The notes below the pieces were generated by a model. It was given only the letters and a program-made list of their open reading frames with translations. It was not told where the DNA came from and searched no databases. Shown here piece by piece: positions 49,481 through 59,879 of a DNA stretch of 64,000 nt. The translations under genes and the position numbers were made by a program. The stretch spans positions 586,001-650,000 of the forward strand of contig NZ_CP104550.1 of the NCBI RefSeq assembly GCF_025397995.1, written 5' to 3'. Numbering within the stretch: position 1 is the stretch's first letter; each line of letters opens with the position of its first letter. This stretch comes from Methanothermobacter wolfeii (GTDB lineage: Archaea; Methanobacteriota; Methanobacteria; Methanobacteriales; Methanothermobacteraceae).

Positions 49481-49540
49481 GGTATATAAATATTTCTATT
49501 CCCTCCTTTTAGAGAAATTATTAAATATCATTATTTAATA
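49481..49540 (+). promoter_or_regulatory. fdhC promoter and inverted repeat
   Basis: TATA-like GGTATATAAATATTTC at 49481-49496 puts the transcription start near 49510. Directly after it TATTAAATA (49519-49527) and TATTTAATA (49532-49540) are perfect inverted copies with a four-base gap. fdhCAB of M. thermoformicicum Z-245 is known to respond to growth conditions and hydrogen supply, so this is a candidate operator. Confidence 0.5.
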
Positions 49541-49572
49541 TGAGAAATGTAATTAATGGGAGGTGTTAAATA

Positions 49573-50397
49573 ATGGGATCATCATTCAAATCCCCTGCTG
49601 ATACAGCGAAAGCCTGTTCTGCGATCGCGGAACTGAAAGAAAAAGCACCACTTGGAAAGGTTATAGTTTTGAGTTTCCTTGCGGGTGCATACATAGCTTT
49701 TGGAGGCCTCTTGGCCGAAGTTGTAACTGGTGGAATGGCCAAAGCAGGATACCCTGCAGGTCTTGTTAAACTTGTCTTTGGTGCAGTGTTCCCAGTCGGG
49801 CTCATGCTTGTCATAATTGCGGGTTCTGAGCTCTTCACAGGGAACTGTATGTACATGCCATTTGGTATACTCGATAAGAGAGCAAGTGTCATGGGATTGA
49901 TAAGGAATTGGGTAACAAGCTGGGTATTCAACCTTGTTGGAGCAGTATTTGTTGCTTACTTCCTTGCAGTTGCTACAGGTATCCTTTCAGCAGACCCCTG
50001 GCAGGCATCTGCCCTGCAGATTGCCAAGCTCAAGGCTCTTGGAGGAGTTGAGTTCGTTGCTGCAGGTAAAACCATAAAATCACTTACATGGACTCAGGCA
50101 TTCCTCAGGGGTATTGGCTGTAACTGGCTTGTTTGTCTTGCAGTATACTTGGCGATTGCTTCTGATGATATCATAGGTAAAATCTGGGGAATATGGTTCC
50201 CTATATTCGCATTCGTTGCCATAGGATTCGAACACAGTGTTGCAAACATGTTCTTCATACCAGTCGGCATCTTCCTTGGTGGAGTTACATGGAGCCAGTT
50301 CTTCATAAACAACATGATACCAGTTACACTCGGTAACATTGTAGGGGGCGCTGTCTTCGTTGCGTGCCTCTACTGGTACACCTACCTCAAGGAGTAG
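49573..50397 (+). CDS. fdhC: Formate transporter
   Basis: FNT-family channel for formate; 274 residues with six membrane helices. Family signatures [33 protein letters not shown] and [16 protein letters not shown] (the central His of the FNT pore in FEHS). ATG after GGAGGTGTTAAATA. First gene of fdhCAB-cab. The N-terminus is cytoplasmic. Confidence 0.96.
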   Translation: MGSSFKSPADTAKACSAIAELKEKAPLGKVIVLSFLAGAYIAFGGLLAEVVTGGMAKAGYPAGLVKLVFGAVFPVGLMLVIIAGSELFTGNCMYMPFGILDKRASVMGLIRNWVTSWVFNLVGAVFVAYFLAVATGILSADPWQASALQIAKLKALGGVEFVAAGKTIKSLTWTQAFLRGIGCNWLVCLAVYLAIASDDIIGKIWGIWFPIFAFVAIGFEHSVANMFFIPVGIFLGGVTWSQFFINNMIPVTLGNIVGGAVFVACLYWYTYLKE

Positions 50398-50435
50398 GTA
50401 TACCATTTACATTTTTTTTAAATGGAGGTGATAAT

Positions 50436-52481
50436 ATGAATATTGAATATGTTCCTAACACATGTCCTTACTGTGGTTGTGGCTGTGGAATGAACATAAT
50501 ATCAGTCAACGGGGAAATAGAGGGTGTTGAGCCCTGGAAAAGGCATCCCATGAATGAGGGAAAGTTGTGTCCTAAGGGTAACTTCGCCTACCAGTTTGTG
50601 AGCAGGGACGACCGTCTCAAAACCCCTCTGATAAAGGAGAACGGTGAGTTCAGAGAAGCATCATGGGATGAGGCCCTTGACCTCATCGCATCCAAACTTA
50701 AAGAATACCGTGAGGAGGATCCTGATCTCCTAGCATTCCTTGCATCTGCAAGGTGTACCAATGAGGAAAACTACAGCCTCCAGAAATTTGCCAGGGCAGT
50801 GATCGGGACACAGAACATTGATCACTGCGCAAGGCTCTGCCACGGACCATCAGTCGCTGGGCTGGCACAGACCTTTGGGTCAGGTGCAATGACAAATTCA
50901 ATTATAGACATCGAGGAAGCCAGCTGCATATTCATTATAGGTTCAAACACAGCAGAACAGCACCCGCTCATATGGAGAAGGGTTCTCCGTGCAAAGTCCA
51001 AGGGCGCAAAATTAATAGTTGCAGACCCCAGGATCACACCAACAGCCAAACAGGCCGACATATACCTGCCCTTCAAACCAGGCACAGACATCCCGCTGCT
51101 TAACGCAATGATGAACGTGATAATCGAAGAGGGCCTGGAAGATAAGGATTTCATAGAGAAAAGGACAAAGGGTTTTGAAGAACTCAAGGAAGTAGTGAAA
51201 AAATACAAACCAGAGGATGTTGAGGAATTAACACTCACACCTGCGGATAAGATCAGGGAAGCTGCAAGGGTGTATGCAGAGGCAGACAGCGCAGCCATAC
51301 TCTTTGCCATGGGTATAACACAGCACATTACAGGTACAGACAACGTTATTTCAACCGCAAACCTAGCCATGCTCACAGGTAACATAGGTAAGCCCGGTGC
51401 AGGGGTCAACCCGCTGAGGGGTCAGAACAATGTTCAGGGAGCCTGTGACATGGGAGCCCTCCCTGCATTCTATCCAGGATACCAGAAGGTCATTGATGAG
51501 GAAGCAACCGAGAAGATGACCTGTGCATGGGGATGCAGTGACCTTAAATGCACACCAGGGCTGACAGTCGTTGAAATGATGAATGCGGCTGAGAAGGGAG
51601 AGCTCAAGGCCATGTACATAATGGGTGAAAACCCCATGGTCTCCGACCCCGACATTCAGCACGTTAAGGAATCCCTTGAAAGCCTCGAATTCCTGGTTGT
51701 CCAGGACATATTCATGACAGAAACCGCTGAACTGGCTGATGTTGTTCTACCTGCAGCTGCCTGGGCTGAAAAGGACGGTACATACACAAGCACAGAAAGG
51801 CGTGTTCAGTACATAAGAAAGGCTGTTGAAGCTCCAGGTGATGCCAGAGAAGACTGGGACATAATATGCGACCTGGCAAAGAGGATGGGAGCCGAAGGAT
51901 TTGACTTTAACTCCCCAGCCGAGATCTTTGAAGAGATAAGGGAGGTAACACCCCAGTACGCGGGCATGAACCCTGAAAGGCTTTCAAAACCAGAAGGTCT
52001 TCACTGGCCATGCCCCGATGAAAGCCATCCAGGAACACCAATACTTCACACAGAACAGTTTGCAACACCTGACGGCCTTGGAATATTCTTCCCAATAGAA
52101 CACAAAGACCCTGCTGAAGTTCCAGATGAAGAGTACCCATTCATCCTTACAACGGGTCGTGTACTGTTCCATTACCACACAGGATCAATGACAAGGAGAT
52201 CAGAGACCCTTGACAGGGAACTGCCAACAGGATTTGTTGAAATAAACGACGAAGACGCCTCTGAACTTGGAATCAGAAGTGGTGACATGGTTAAGGTCAG
52301 AACAAGAAGGGGTGAAATTGAGATAACAGCAAGGGTCACACCCGATATAATGAAGGGTGTTCTGTTCATCCCATTCCACTTCGCAGAATGCGCTGCCAAC
52401 ATGCTGACAAGCTCCAGCGAACTTGACCCTGCAGCCAAGATGCCGGAGCTCAAGGTTTCCGCAGCCAGTATAGAGAAATGA
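50436..52481 (+). CDS. fdhA: Formate dehydrogenase alpha subunit
   Basis: Mo/W-bis-pyranopterin enzyme that oxidises formate. 681 residues. An N-terminal [4Fe-4S] motif [11 protein letters not shown] with Cys 45, and the active-site cysteine in LCHGPS (Cys135), equivalent to selenocysteine in FdhF; this is the Cys form. Closing domain [17 protein letters not shown] is the pterin-binding part. ATG 50436 is six bases after GGAGGTGATA, while the earlier codon overlaps fdhC. Confidence 0.96.
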   Translation: MNIEYVPNTCPYCGCGCGMNIISVNGEIEGVEPWKRHPMNEGKLCPKGNFAYQFVSRDDRLKTPLIKENGEFREASWDEALDLIASKLKEYREEDPDLLAFLASARCTNEENYSLQKFARAVIGTQNIDHCARLCHGPSVAGLAQTFGSGAMTNSIIDIEEASCIFIIGSNTAEQHPLIWRRVLRAKSKGAKLIVADPRITPTAKQADIYLPFKPGTDIPLLNAMMNVIIEEGLEDKDFIEKRTKGFEELKEVVKKYKPEDVEELTLTPADKIREAARVYAEADSAAILFAMGITQHITGTDNVISTANLAMLTGNIGKPGAGVNPLRGQNNVQGACDMGALPAFYPGYQKVIDEEATEKMTCAWGCSDLKCTPGLTVVEMMNAAEKGELKAMYIMGENPMVSDPDIQHVKESLESLEFLVVQDIFMTETAELADVVLPAAAWAEKDGTYTSTERRVQYIRKAVEAPGDAREDWDIICDLAKRMGAEGFDFNSPAEIFEEIREVTPQYAGMNPERLSKPEGLHWPCPDESHPGTPILHTEQFATPDGLGIFFPIEHKDPAEVPDEEYPFILTTGRVLFHYHTGSMTRRSETLDRELPTGFVEINDEDASELGIRSGDMVKVRTRRGEIEITARVTPDIMKGVLFIPFHFAECAANMLTSSSELDPAAKMPELKVSAASIEK

Positions 52482-52490
52482 GGGGGCTTG

Positions 52491-53678
52491 ATGATGGTTG
52501 AAGTAAACGATATGTATTATGCTTTTTCAGAGAATGAAGAAATTGCAGAAAAAGGTGAATATGGAGGGGCCGTAACCTCACTGCTGAAATTCCTGCTTGA
52601 AGAAGGAATCGTTGACGCGGTTCTAGCCGTTAAGAAGGGTTCAGATCTCTACGATGCCGTCCCAACCCTGATAACAGATCCCAATGAGGTCATAGAATCT
52701 GCAGGTTCACTCCACTGCGGTACACTCAACATTGCAAAGGTCATCACACGTTACCTTAACGGCGCAAGGGACATGAAGATAGCTGTCACAACAAAGCCAT
52801 GTGATGCCATGACAATAGTTGAGGTCGCCAAGAGGGGTAAGATAGACAGGAACAACGTGATAATGGTGGGTGTTAACTGTGGAGGAACACTTCCACCTGT
52901 AAAGACGAGGCAGATGATAGAAGAAGTATATGAAATGGACCCTGACGACGTTATCAAGGAGGAAATAGCAAAGGGTAAACTGATAATTGAAACATCAGAC
53001 GATGAAAAGGGCATCAGTGTTGATGAAGTAGAAGAGATGGGTTACGGTAGAAGGACCAACTGCAGAAGATGTGAGAAGAACATACCAAGGATGGCTGACC
53101 TTGCACTGGGTAACTGGGGTGTTATAGGACCCCTGGCCGGCAAGGCAACCTTCGTGGAAGTAACATCTGAAAAGGGTGCTGAAGTCCTTGAAAAGGCAAT
53201 AAACGCAGGAGTGATTCATGTAGAGGACCCAATACCCAAGGGTATTGAAATACGTGAAAAGATTGACCAGGCAATGGTTAACCTTGCAACCAAGTGGCAG
53301 AAAAATGACTTCAGTGAAGAAAGCGGTGCTGAAATCCTTATGAACCTTGATAAGTACATGGATGACCTGAACCGCTGCATCAAGTGCTACAGCTGCAGAG
53401 AAGCATGCCCGATCTGTTACTGTGAAGAGTGTTCACTTGAAACAAGGACTCCTGAATGGCTTGAAAAAGGTAAACTTCCACCATCCCCTGTCTTCCACCT
53501 TGAGAGGATGATGCACATGGTGGATTCATGTACCAACTGTGGCCAGTGTGAGGAACTCTGCCCTGCAGAGATACCCCTTGCAAGGATATGGCATGAAATA
53601 AACATCAGGGTACAGAACACCTTCGGCTACAAGACAGGGTTTGACACAGGTCAGGAACCTCCACTGACCCATAAATAA
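52491..53678 (+). CDS. fdhB: Formate dehydrogenase beta subunit (F420-reducing)
   Basis: Carries electrons from FdhA to coenzyme F420. About 395 residues. The FrhB-like domain binds FAD and F420 ([39 protein letters not shown]); two [4Fe-4S] motifs follow in the C-terminal third ([24 protein letters not shown]). Start ATG 52491; a TTG at 52488 and an ATG at 52494 are alternatives. GAGGGGG precedes. Confidence 0.95.
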   Translation: MMVEVNDMYYAFSENEEIAEKGEYGGAVTSLLKFLLEEGIVDAVLAVKKGSDLYDAVPTLITDPNEVIESAGSLHCGTLNIAKVITRYLNGARDMKIAVTTKPCDAMTIVEVAKRGKIDRNNVIMVGVNCGGTLPPVKTRQMIEEVYEMDPDDVIKEEIAKGKLIIETSDDEKGISVDEVEEMGYGRRTNCRRCEKNIPRMADLALGNWGVIGPLAGKATFVEVTSEKGAEVLEKAINAGVIHVEDPIPKGIEIREKIDQAMVNLATKWQKNDFSEESGAEILMNLDKYMDDLNRCIKCYSCREACPICYCEECSLETRTPEWLEKGKLPPSPVFHLERMMHMVDSCTNCGQCEELCPAEIPLARIWHEINIRVQNTFGYKTGFDTGQEPPLTHK

Positions 53679-53690
53679 AAAAACCATCCT

Positions 53691-53703
53691 ATTTTATTTT
53701 TTT
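53691..53703 (+). terminator. T-rich run between fdhB and cab
   Basis: ATTTTATTTTTTT lies 13 bases after the fdhB stop and just before the cab ribosome site AAGGTGAT, so part of the transcripts may stop before cab. Confidence 0.4.
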
Positions 53704-53714
53704 AAGGTGATACG

Positions 53715-54235
53715 ATGATTATAGATCAGTTACTGGAAAAAAACCAGGAATTCCTGAGGAATTTTAAGGGTGAAGACCCCGGTAAAAGACCGGCCAAGAA
53801 ACTTGCCATCGTAACATGTATGGACACAAGGCTAACAGACTTCCTTGAACCTGCAATGGGCCTTGAAAGGGGTGACGCCAAGATCATAAAGAATGCAGGT
53901 AACACCATAACAGATGATGCACTTAGGTCACTTGTGGTTGCGGTGCACTCCCTCGGCGTCGAGGAGATCATGGTCATAGGGCATACTGACTGCGGAATGG
54001 CAAATGTTGACTTTGAAAGACTCCGGGAAACCATGGAAGAGAAGGGAGTCCCCCGTGATTTTATTGAGGAACTTGGACTGGAGGACTGGATCCTTGCAAT
54101 TAGGATGAGGAAAAAAATGTTATTGAGGGTGTCAGGACCATCAAGGAATTTAGGGCAATCCCCCATGATATACCTGTCCATGGACTGATAATCGATGTGA
54201 GGACTGGAGAACTTAAGGTTCTTCATCGAGACTGA
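53715..54235 (+). pseudogene. cab: Beta-class carbonic anhydrase, one-base frameshift
   Basis: Interconverts CO2 and bicarbonate. VTCMDTRL and GHTDCGMAN hold the zinc ligands; this is the small archaeal Cab type. The frame breaks near 54103 (AGGATG): with GG read as GGG the protein runs on as RDEEKNVIEGV ... HGLIIDVRTGELKVL to a stop at 54233-54235, giving about 173 residues; as read it stops at 54188 with a garbled tail. It follows fdhB directly, which fits a role in supplying or removing CO2 from formate oxidation. Sequencing error is the most likely cause. Confidence 0.82.
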
Positions 54236-54402
54236 TTCATTTATTTTGTCTCATTTTTCATCAATACTATAAAACAGGATTACGCAACTCCTCAACGCTT
54301 ATAACCGGGATTTTCATATTATTCATTGTTAGGGAGTGGACAATTGGATAGATAGACAAAAAAAATAGTTCTTGTGGTATGCTTTGTACTTGTTGCAGCT
54401 TT

Positions 54403-57084
54403 ATTTCAATCCCATTTTGGTCTGATTTTAACTGTTCTTGTGGTATGCTTTGTACTTGTTGCAGCTTTATTTCAATCCCATTTTGGTCTGATTTTAACTG
54501 TCTTGTTTTGGAGAGGAGGGTGGGTGTGCGTGTTCATTTCAATCCCATTTTGGTCTGATTTTAACGGGTCTCGTCGATGTTTACGAGGACCTCTGCCTCG
54601 ATGCATTTCAATCCCATTTTGGTCTGATTTTAACGGAGATCACATACCACACACCAGATGAACCCTACCCAAATTTCAATCCCATTTTGGTCTGATTTTA
54701 ACCAGATCGGGCAGGGGTCACGGTGTGTGGTGACCCGAATTTCAATCCCATTTTGGTCTGATTTTAACCATGATGTGACTTCAGTCATCCATTAGGATGA
54801 ATTTATTTCAATCCCATTTTGGTCTGATTTTAACCGAATACACAGAATACATATACCGTTGGGCTGACCAATTTCAATCCCATTTTGGTCTGATTTTAAC
54901 TCTTCGTTTGGGCGGAAAACGCCCAAGACGAACTCATATTTCAATCCCATTTTGGTCTGATTTTAACAGAAAATCATCCACGTCCAGAGCAACGCTGACA
55001 TAAATTTCAATCCCATTTTGGTCTGATTTTAACAAGAAGACCTTGAACTAAGCCTTGAGAGTCTCCTTAGATTTCAATCCCATTTTGGTCTGATTTTAAC
55101 CCATCGTCGAATTCACTGCCCTGGACCCTGAGGCATTTCAATCCCATTTTGGTCTGATTTTAACAGCTCTCCCCGACAATTGCGAAATCATCTTCAGGTT
55201 CATTTCAATCCCATTTTGGTCTGATTTTAACTGGAAAAACATCCTAGAGAAAACAGAAGAAAGAATGATTTCAATCCCATTTTGGTCTGATTTTAACCAA
55301 GAGGAGGGCGGAGTACTGGACTAGGGAGGCTGTGATTTCAATCCCATTTTGGTCTGATTTTAACCTGAGAAAAGAAAGAATAAACGACTTAGAAGCATTT
55401 GATTTCAATCCCATTTTGGTCTGATTTTAACGAAAACAGAGAAAAGAAAGCCCCGCGTGATCGAACTGGATTTCAATCCCATTTTGGTCTGATTTTAACC
55501 AAGATAATCCTTGCAAGGGATTATCACGACGAAAAATTTCAATCCCATTTTGGTCTGATTTTAACACCTGGATGATGAGAGGATACTGAGCCTCAGCAGC
55601 GATTTCAATCCCATTTTGGTCTGATTTTAACTGATGCCAGAACCGTATGGGTAGTGTGCATAAGTCATTTCAATCCCATTTTGGTCTGATTTTAACAGAG
55701 ATGGGAAGGTCAAGGCAATCCATTATCTACGCGGATTTCAATCCCATTTTGGTCTGATTTTAACGAAGTAGGGGTAAAATTCCGGATAATTTCAACAGTT
55801 AATTTCAATCCCATTTTGGTCTGATTTTAACTCTGCTGATGATGATGATGATGGTGGCGATGATATTTCAATCCCATTTTGGTCTGATTTTAACCCTTTG
55901 ATGAGGTGTGGGCCGTCTTCGAGCGCCTATAATTTCAATCCCATTTTGGTCTGATTTTAACATGTAACTGGCCGCAACAAACGTCTCTAAGTCGTTTAAA
56001 TTTCAATCCCATTTTGGTCTGATTTTAACTACTAGAAGAAGCAGGAAGGGACGACGTAATTTTGAATTTCAATCCCATTTTGGTCTGATTTTAACGGGGT
56101 TGGGGTGAGTTTGAGTTTTATTTTCGTCATATTTCAATCCCATTTTGGTCTGATTTTAACTCAGGAATAGGAGGAGCCATTCCATCGTTTTCTCCTTAAT
56201 TTCAATCCCATTTTGGTCTGATTTTAACTCATTTCCATGTACGCTGCGAACATGTCACGTTCCAATTTCAATCCCATTTTGGTCTGATTTTAACGAATAG
56301 AGGAATTCCTCGAAAGACTCCAGATACGAGATTTCAATCCCATTTTGGTCTGATTTTAACTCTTTTTTTTTACATTTTAAGTGTTAAAAAAAAGGATTTC
56401 AATCCCATTTTGGTCTGATTTTAACCATATTTTTTTGTCATTTAAACTGATAAAAAAAAATTTCAATCCCATTTTGGTCTGATTTTAACAGGAAATAAAC
56501 GGATATCTGCTTGAAGAAGTAAATATTTCAATCCCATTTTGGTCTGATTTTAACCGTTATTGAAAAAGAAATGGATGCAGACAAATTCAGTATTTCAATC
56601 CCATTTTGGTCTGATTTTAACTTACATATACAGGTGATAAAAAAAATGGTTATTGGCAGATTTCAATCCCATTTTGGTCTGATTTTAACGGAACACGGCG
56701 GAAATGGCCCGTACCAGTATCCTGAATTTCAATCCCATTTTGGTCTGATTTTAACTACACGAATATGGGTTTTTGGATAATGAAAAAAGAATTTCAATCC
56801 CATTTTGGTCTGATTTTAACCAGAAGGCCTTCATCATCCACTCCTACTATTTGAAGCATTTCAATCCCATTTTGGTCTGATTTTAACTAAATGTAAGGAC
56901 TCCTGCTTCATTGTATTCTATGATTTCAATCCCATTTTGGTCTGATTTTAACCCACATTTATAAAAAAAAAGAATAAGTGGTTATTGTATTTCAATCCCA
57001 TTTTGGTCTGATTTTAACTTATTTTCTCATTAATTTTTAGGAGTGTATACTCTAATTTCAATCCCATTTTGGTCTGATTTTAAC
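54403..57084 (-). CRISPR. CRISPR array, 41 repeats, 40 spacers
   Basis: 41 copies of a 30-base repeat, from 54403 to 57055, about 66 bases apart, with spacers of 34-39 bases. Written on the plus strand it starts ATTTCAATCC and ends CTGATTTTAAC. On the minus strand it ends in ATTGAAAT, the usual 8-base 5' handle, so the array is probably transcribed leftwards from a leader at 57085 and above. All repeats look identical, including the outermost. No cas gene is in the window, so processing must be supplied elsewhere. Confidence 0.99.
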
Positions 57085-57160
57085 AGGACGGATTTTTTCT
57101 CTGTTTGGCCCTTAACGCTATGAAATTTCTCCTTTCAGATATATAAATTTGTCGACCCCC
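57085..57160 (-). promoter_or_regulatory. CRISPR leader with TATA box
   Basis: Directly right of the last repeat. On the minus strand AAATTTATATATCTG (57137-57151) is TATA-like, with a start expected about 25 bases on, close to the first repeat. No other leader signature was tested. Confidence 0.5.
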
Positions 57161-57648
57161 AATAATGCACTCCATTTATAAAGGCAGACGACTCAACAAA
57201 ACATCTCCAAATAAAAAAATAAGACACCGAAATGATCTAAAACAATTTTAAAACAATCATAACAAGATAAATAATCCATGGTGCCTGTACAACCTTTTAA
57301 AGTAAAAAAGGAGTTAAAATAACTTATTGTTATTAAAATTTTCCTGTGAATTTTCATGGGATAGACGACTGAACCAGAGGCCTTAAAATAACCAATAAAC
57401 CGGCCATAACACCTTAAAATAAAAATAAAAGAATTAAAACGTGCAAGGATATATTTAAATCAATGTTTGTTATCATTGAAGTAAGTTTTAATGTGCTGTT
57501 TATTCAAAGAGGTCTTTTAAGCACTTTAGAGTCCATTGAGATCCAGATTAAATATAGTTGATTCAGACACCATCAAAGACCCATGGGACTATGGTCACTA
57601 AAATAAAAAAATCAACAGTTTAACCATGAAACAGCCCTTTTGTTCTCA

Positions 57649-57803
57649 GGTCATCTCTAACTATGTACTTCACAAATTTTCATGGTCTGCTTCTTCGTCA
57701 GACCTGTCACATCGGTCATCTCTAACTATGTACTTCACAAATTAGGTTGAAGAATTCCACCCCAGATTACAAAGGGTCATCTCTAACTATGTAATTCACA
57801 AAT
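57649..57803. repeat. Three 29-bp direct repeats with CRISPR-like spacing
   Basis: Copies at 57649-57677, 57714-57742 and 57775-57803; the repeat begins GGTCATCTC and ends CTTCACAAAT. Copies 1 and 2 are identical; copy 3 has A for C at position 18. The intervals are 36 and 32 bases and unrelated. The first interval contains GGTCTG and CAGACC, a possible hairpin. Differs completely from the main CRISPR repeat. Confidence 0.85.
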
Positions 57804-57834
57804 CACTCATCATTTGCCTTGTAAAAACGCCCGC

Positions 57835-57926
57835 CATGAACTATCATGGATCTTATCTATTTACAGTATCCGATTCCAGAATGGGGTGCTGAAAGGGGTC
57901 ATGAACCTATCATGAATCCTATCTAT
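57835..57926. repeat. Degenerate 26-27-bp direct repeats
   Basis: CATGAACTATCATGGATC... (57835-57860) and CATGAACCTATCATGAATC... (57900-57926) share about 23 of 26 bases at 65-base spacing, with a further similar GGGGTGC-containing stretch after each. Confidence 0.6.
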
Positions 57927-58193
57927 GGTATCTGTGGGGTGCAGGGGGTCTCATGGATCCCCTATTAATTCTGACCGAACCTTCGTAATAGAGAACTATA
58001 ACGAATATTGGAAGGGTCCTGCACTGGGGATCAGAACCACACTTTCATCTGTGATGTACTAAAACAGGCACTGCTCGATTTTTATGGTTCTAAAAATGTT
58101 ATTAAACTGTTAATACATTCAGATCTCTCATTCCTGGTGTCTATCAAAAAATATTTATAGAATTCAGTTTTATAGTACGAATGGGTGGTTAAA

Positions 58194-59879
58194 ATGTCTT
58201 TTATAAAACCCATGACCCTTGATAAGAAGATATCTTACCTGACAAGCATTTCAGTCATGATAATATCAACCATAACCCTGGTCCTCTTCATTGCAGGCCA
58301 CCATGTTTCTGCAGGAAGCTCCTTCTTTTTTGATAACAATCCCGTAACATCCATAAGTTTCATTCTCCTTTCAATATCAGTACTCACGGTAAGATACTCG
58401 GAAGGAGCAGCATCCCTTGCCCTTGCAGCCATCCTCTTCATCCTCCAGGTTACAGGAAACTGCAGCTGCATACAGGGGCTGCTCAACCTCCAGCTCCCGG
58501 CTGCATGCACCGTGACATCAGCACTCATCATAGTGTACACAACAGCCATAATACTCTTCACATTCAGGTGTTACCATGCAGCCCAGCTGTGCTGCTACAT
58601 TGCAGGCACCGTTGGCTATGCAGCATTCCTCTCGGGCATTACGGGTGTCATTGAGACATCACCCAGGCTACAGACATCCCCTGCATCGGCAATCATCCTT
58701 CTCCTCCTGGCTGTGGGCTTCCTCAGCACCAGAACATCGGAGGGGCTCGTGGAACCCCTATACTCTGAGAGGATAGGAGGCTACACAGGCAGGATGCTCA
58801 TCCCGGTCATGATGGCAGCCATCACACTCACAGCCCTCATAATAATCACTGCAGAGGAATACCTTCCCTTCTCCACCGAGATATTCCTTGCAGCAGTAAA
58901 CCTAGCCCTTGCCATCATCATAATAACCTTCACGGCCTACAGGCTCAACCTGGTTGACACCGAGAGGATAAGGAACCAGAAAAGGATGGAGAGAACCTGG
59001 AAGTTCTTCAGGAACGTTATTGACCACATGGAGGAGGCTGTAACTGTCCTGGACGGCACCGGCAAACCGATCTATGAGAACACAGCCATGAAGGAACTGG
59101 GGATCACCTATGGAGGATTCTGGGATGAGATGAAGAAGAGCAAGCTGCCACAGCCCGTTGAAACCTTCAGGGCAAAGGGAAGGTACTTCACGGGGTGGAT
59201 GATCCCCCTGGAGGATGGGGGTATCATCTCACTCATGGATGTTACAGGCATAGTGAGGATACAGGATGACCTGAGGGCGAACATTGCAGAGAAGGAGGCC
59301 CTCCTCAGGGAACTCCACCACAGGGTCAAGAACAACCTCCAGATAATCCTGAGCCTCATAAACATCCAGCTCCATGATGCGGATGAAGGGGCAAGGGAGG
59401 CCCTCATCGCCATACAGACAAGGGTCCAGGCAATGGCCATGATCCAGGAATCCATATACAGTAAAGGGGACCATACGCTGGTCAGCATGCAGACCTGCAC
59501 CTCAAGGATAATCGATCACCTGAAGTCGGTCTTCGATGCCTGGAGTATTGACTTCCACCTGGACAGTGATGTGAAAGTCAACCTTGAAACAGCCATGCCA
59601 CTCGCACTCATAATAAATGAACTGGTCTCAAACGCCCTGAAACACGCATCCCCGGGGAGGATAGAGGTTGAGATCAGAGAACAGGATTCAGGGTATCATT
59701 TAAGGGTGGCTGATGATGGTGCCGGGTTAAAGGATTTTAAGGCAGGAACAGCCCTGAAACTTGTAAGGGCCCTTGTAGGTCAACTTGAGGGTGAACTGAG
59801 GATACTCACCATGGAGGATTCACGGGGCACAGAGTTCATGGTACCCTTCAGGGAACTTGAATACAGGAGGAGAACATGA
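58194..59879 (+). CDS. Membrane sensor histidine kinase (HisKA_2)
   Basis: 561 residues. About eight hydrophobic helices in the first 250 residues make a membrane sensor with no extracellular domain of size. Next is a PAS-like segment (VIDHMEEAVTVLDGTGKPIYENTAM), then HisKA_2 with phosphorylated His in LRELHHRVKNNLQIILSL and an ATPase with N-box LIINELVSNALKHA and G1 VADDGAGL. No response regulator is in the window. Start chosen at ATG 58194 after GGTGGTTAAA. Confidence 0.9.
   Translation: MSFIKPMTLDKKISYLTSISVMIISTITLVLFIAGHHVSAGSSFFFDNNPVTSISFILLSISVLTVRYSEGAASLALAAILFILQVTGNCSCIQGLLNLQLPAACTVTSALIIVYTTAIILFTFRCYHAAQLCCYIAGTVGYAAFLSGITGVIETSPRLQTSPASAIILLLLAVGFLSTRTSEGLVEPLYSERIGGYTGRMLIPVMMAAITLTALIIITAEEYLPFSTEIFLAAVNLALAIIIITFTAYRLNLVDTERIRNQKRMERTWKFFRNVIDHMEEAVTVLDGTGKPIYENTAMKELGITYGGFWDEMKKSKLPQPVETFRAKGRYFTGWMIPLEDGGIISLMDVTGIVRIQDDLRANIAEKEALLRELHHRVKNNLQIILSLINIQLHDADEGAREALIAIQTRVQAMAMIQESIYSKGDHTLVSMQTCTSRIIDHLKSVFDAWSIDFHLDSDVKVNLETAMPLALIINELVSNALKHASPGRIEVEIREQDSGYHLRVADDGAGLKDFKAGTALKLVRALVGQLEGELRILTMEDSRGTEFMVPFRELEYRRRT

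Larger units (their letters stand above)
57085..58193. other. Non-coding region between CRISPR array and kinase gene
   Basis: No ORF with a ribosome site. Contents: CRISPR leader (57085-57160), about 480 bases of AT-rich DNA in which I see only T- and A-runs, the three 29-bp repeats (57649-57803), a pair of 26-27-bp degenerate repeats (57835 and 57900), and the kinase promoter (TATTTATAG near 58152). Confidence 0.6.

Noticed and set aside
50436-52481. Selenocysteine in FdhA
   Set aside because: The active-site codon in LCHGPS is a cysteine codon and no in-frame TGA occurs.
54374-55003. ORFs across the CRISPR array with repeated FQSHFGLILT
   Set aside because: They are translations of the CRISPR repeat and end at random in spacers.
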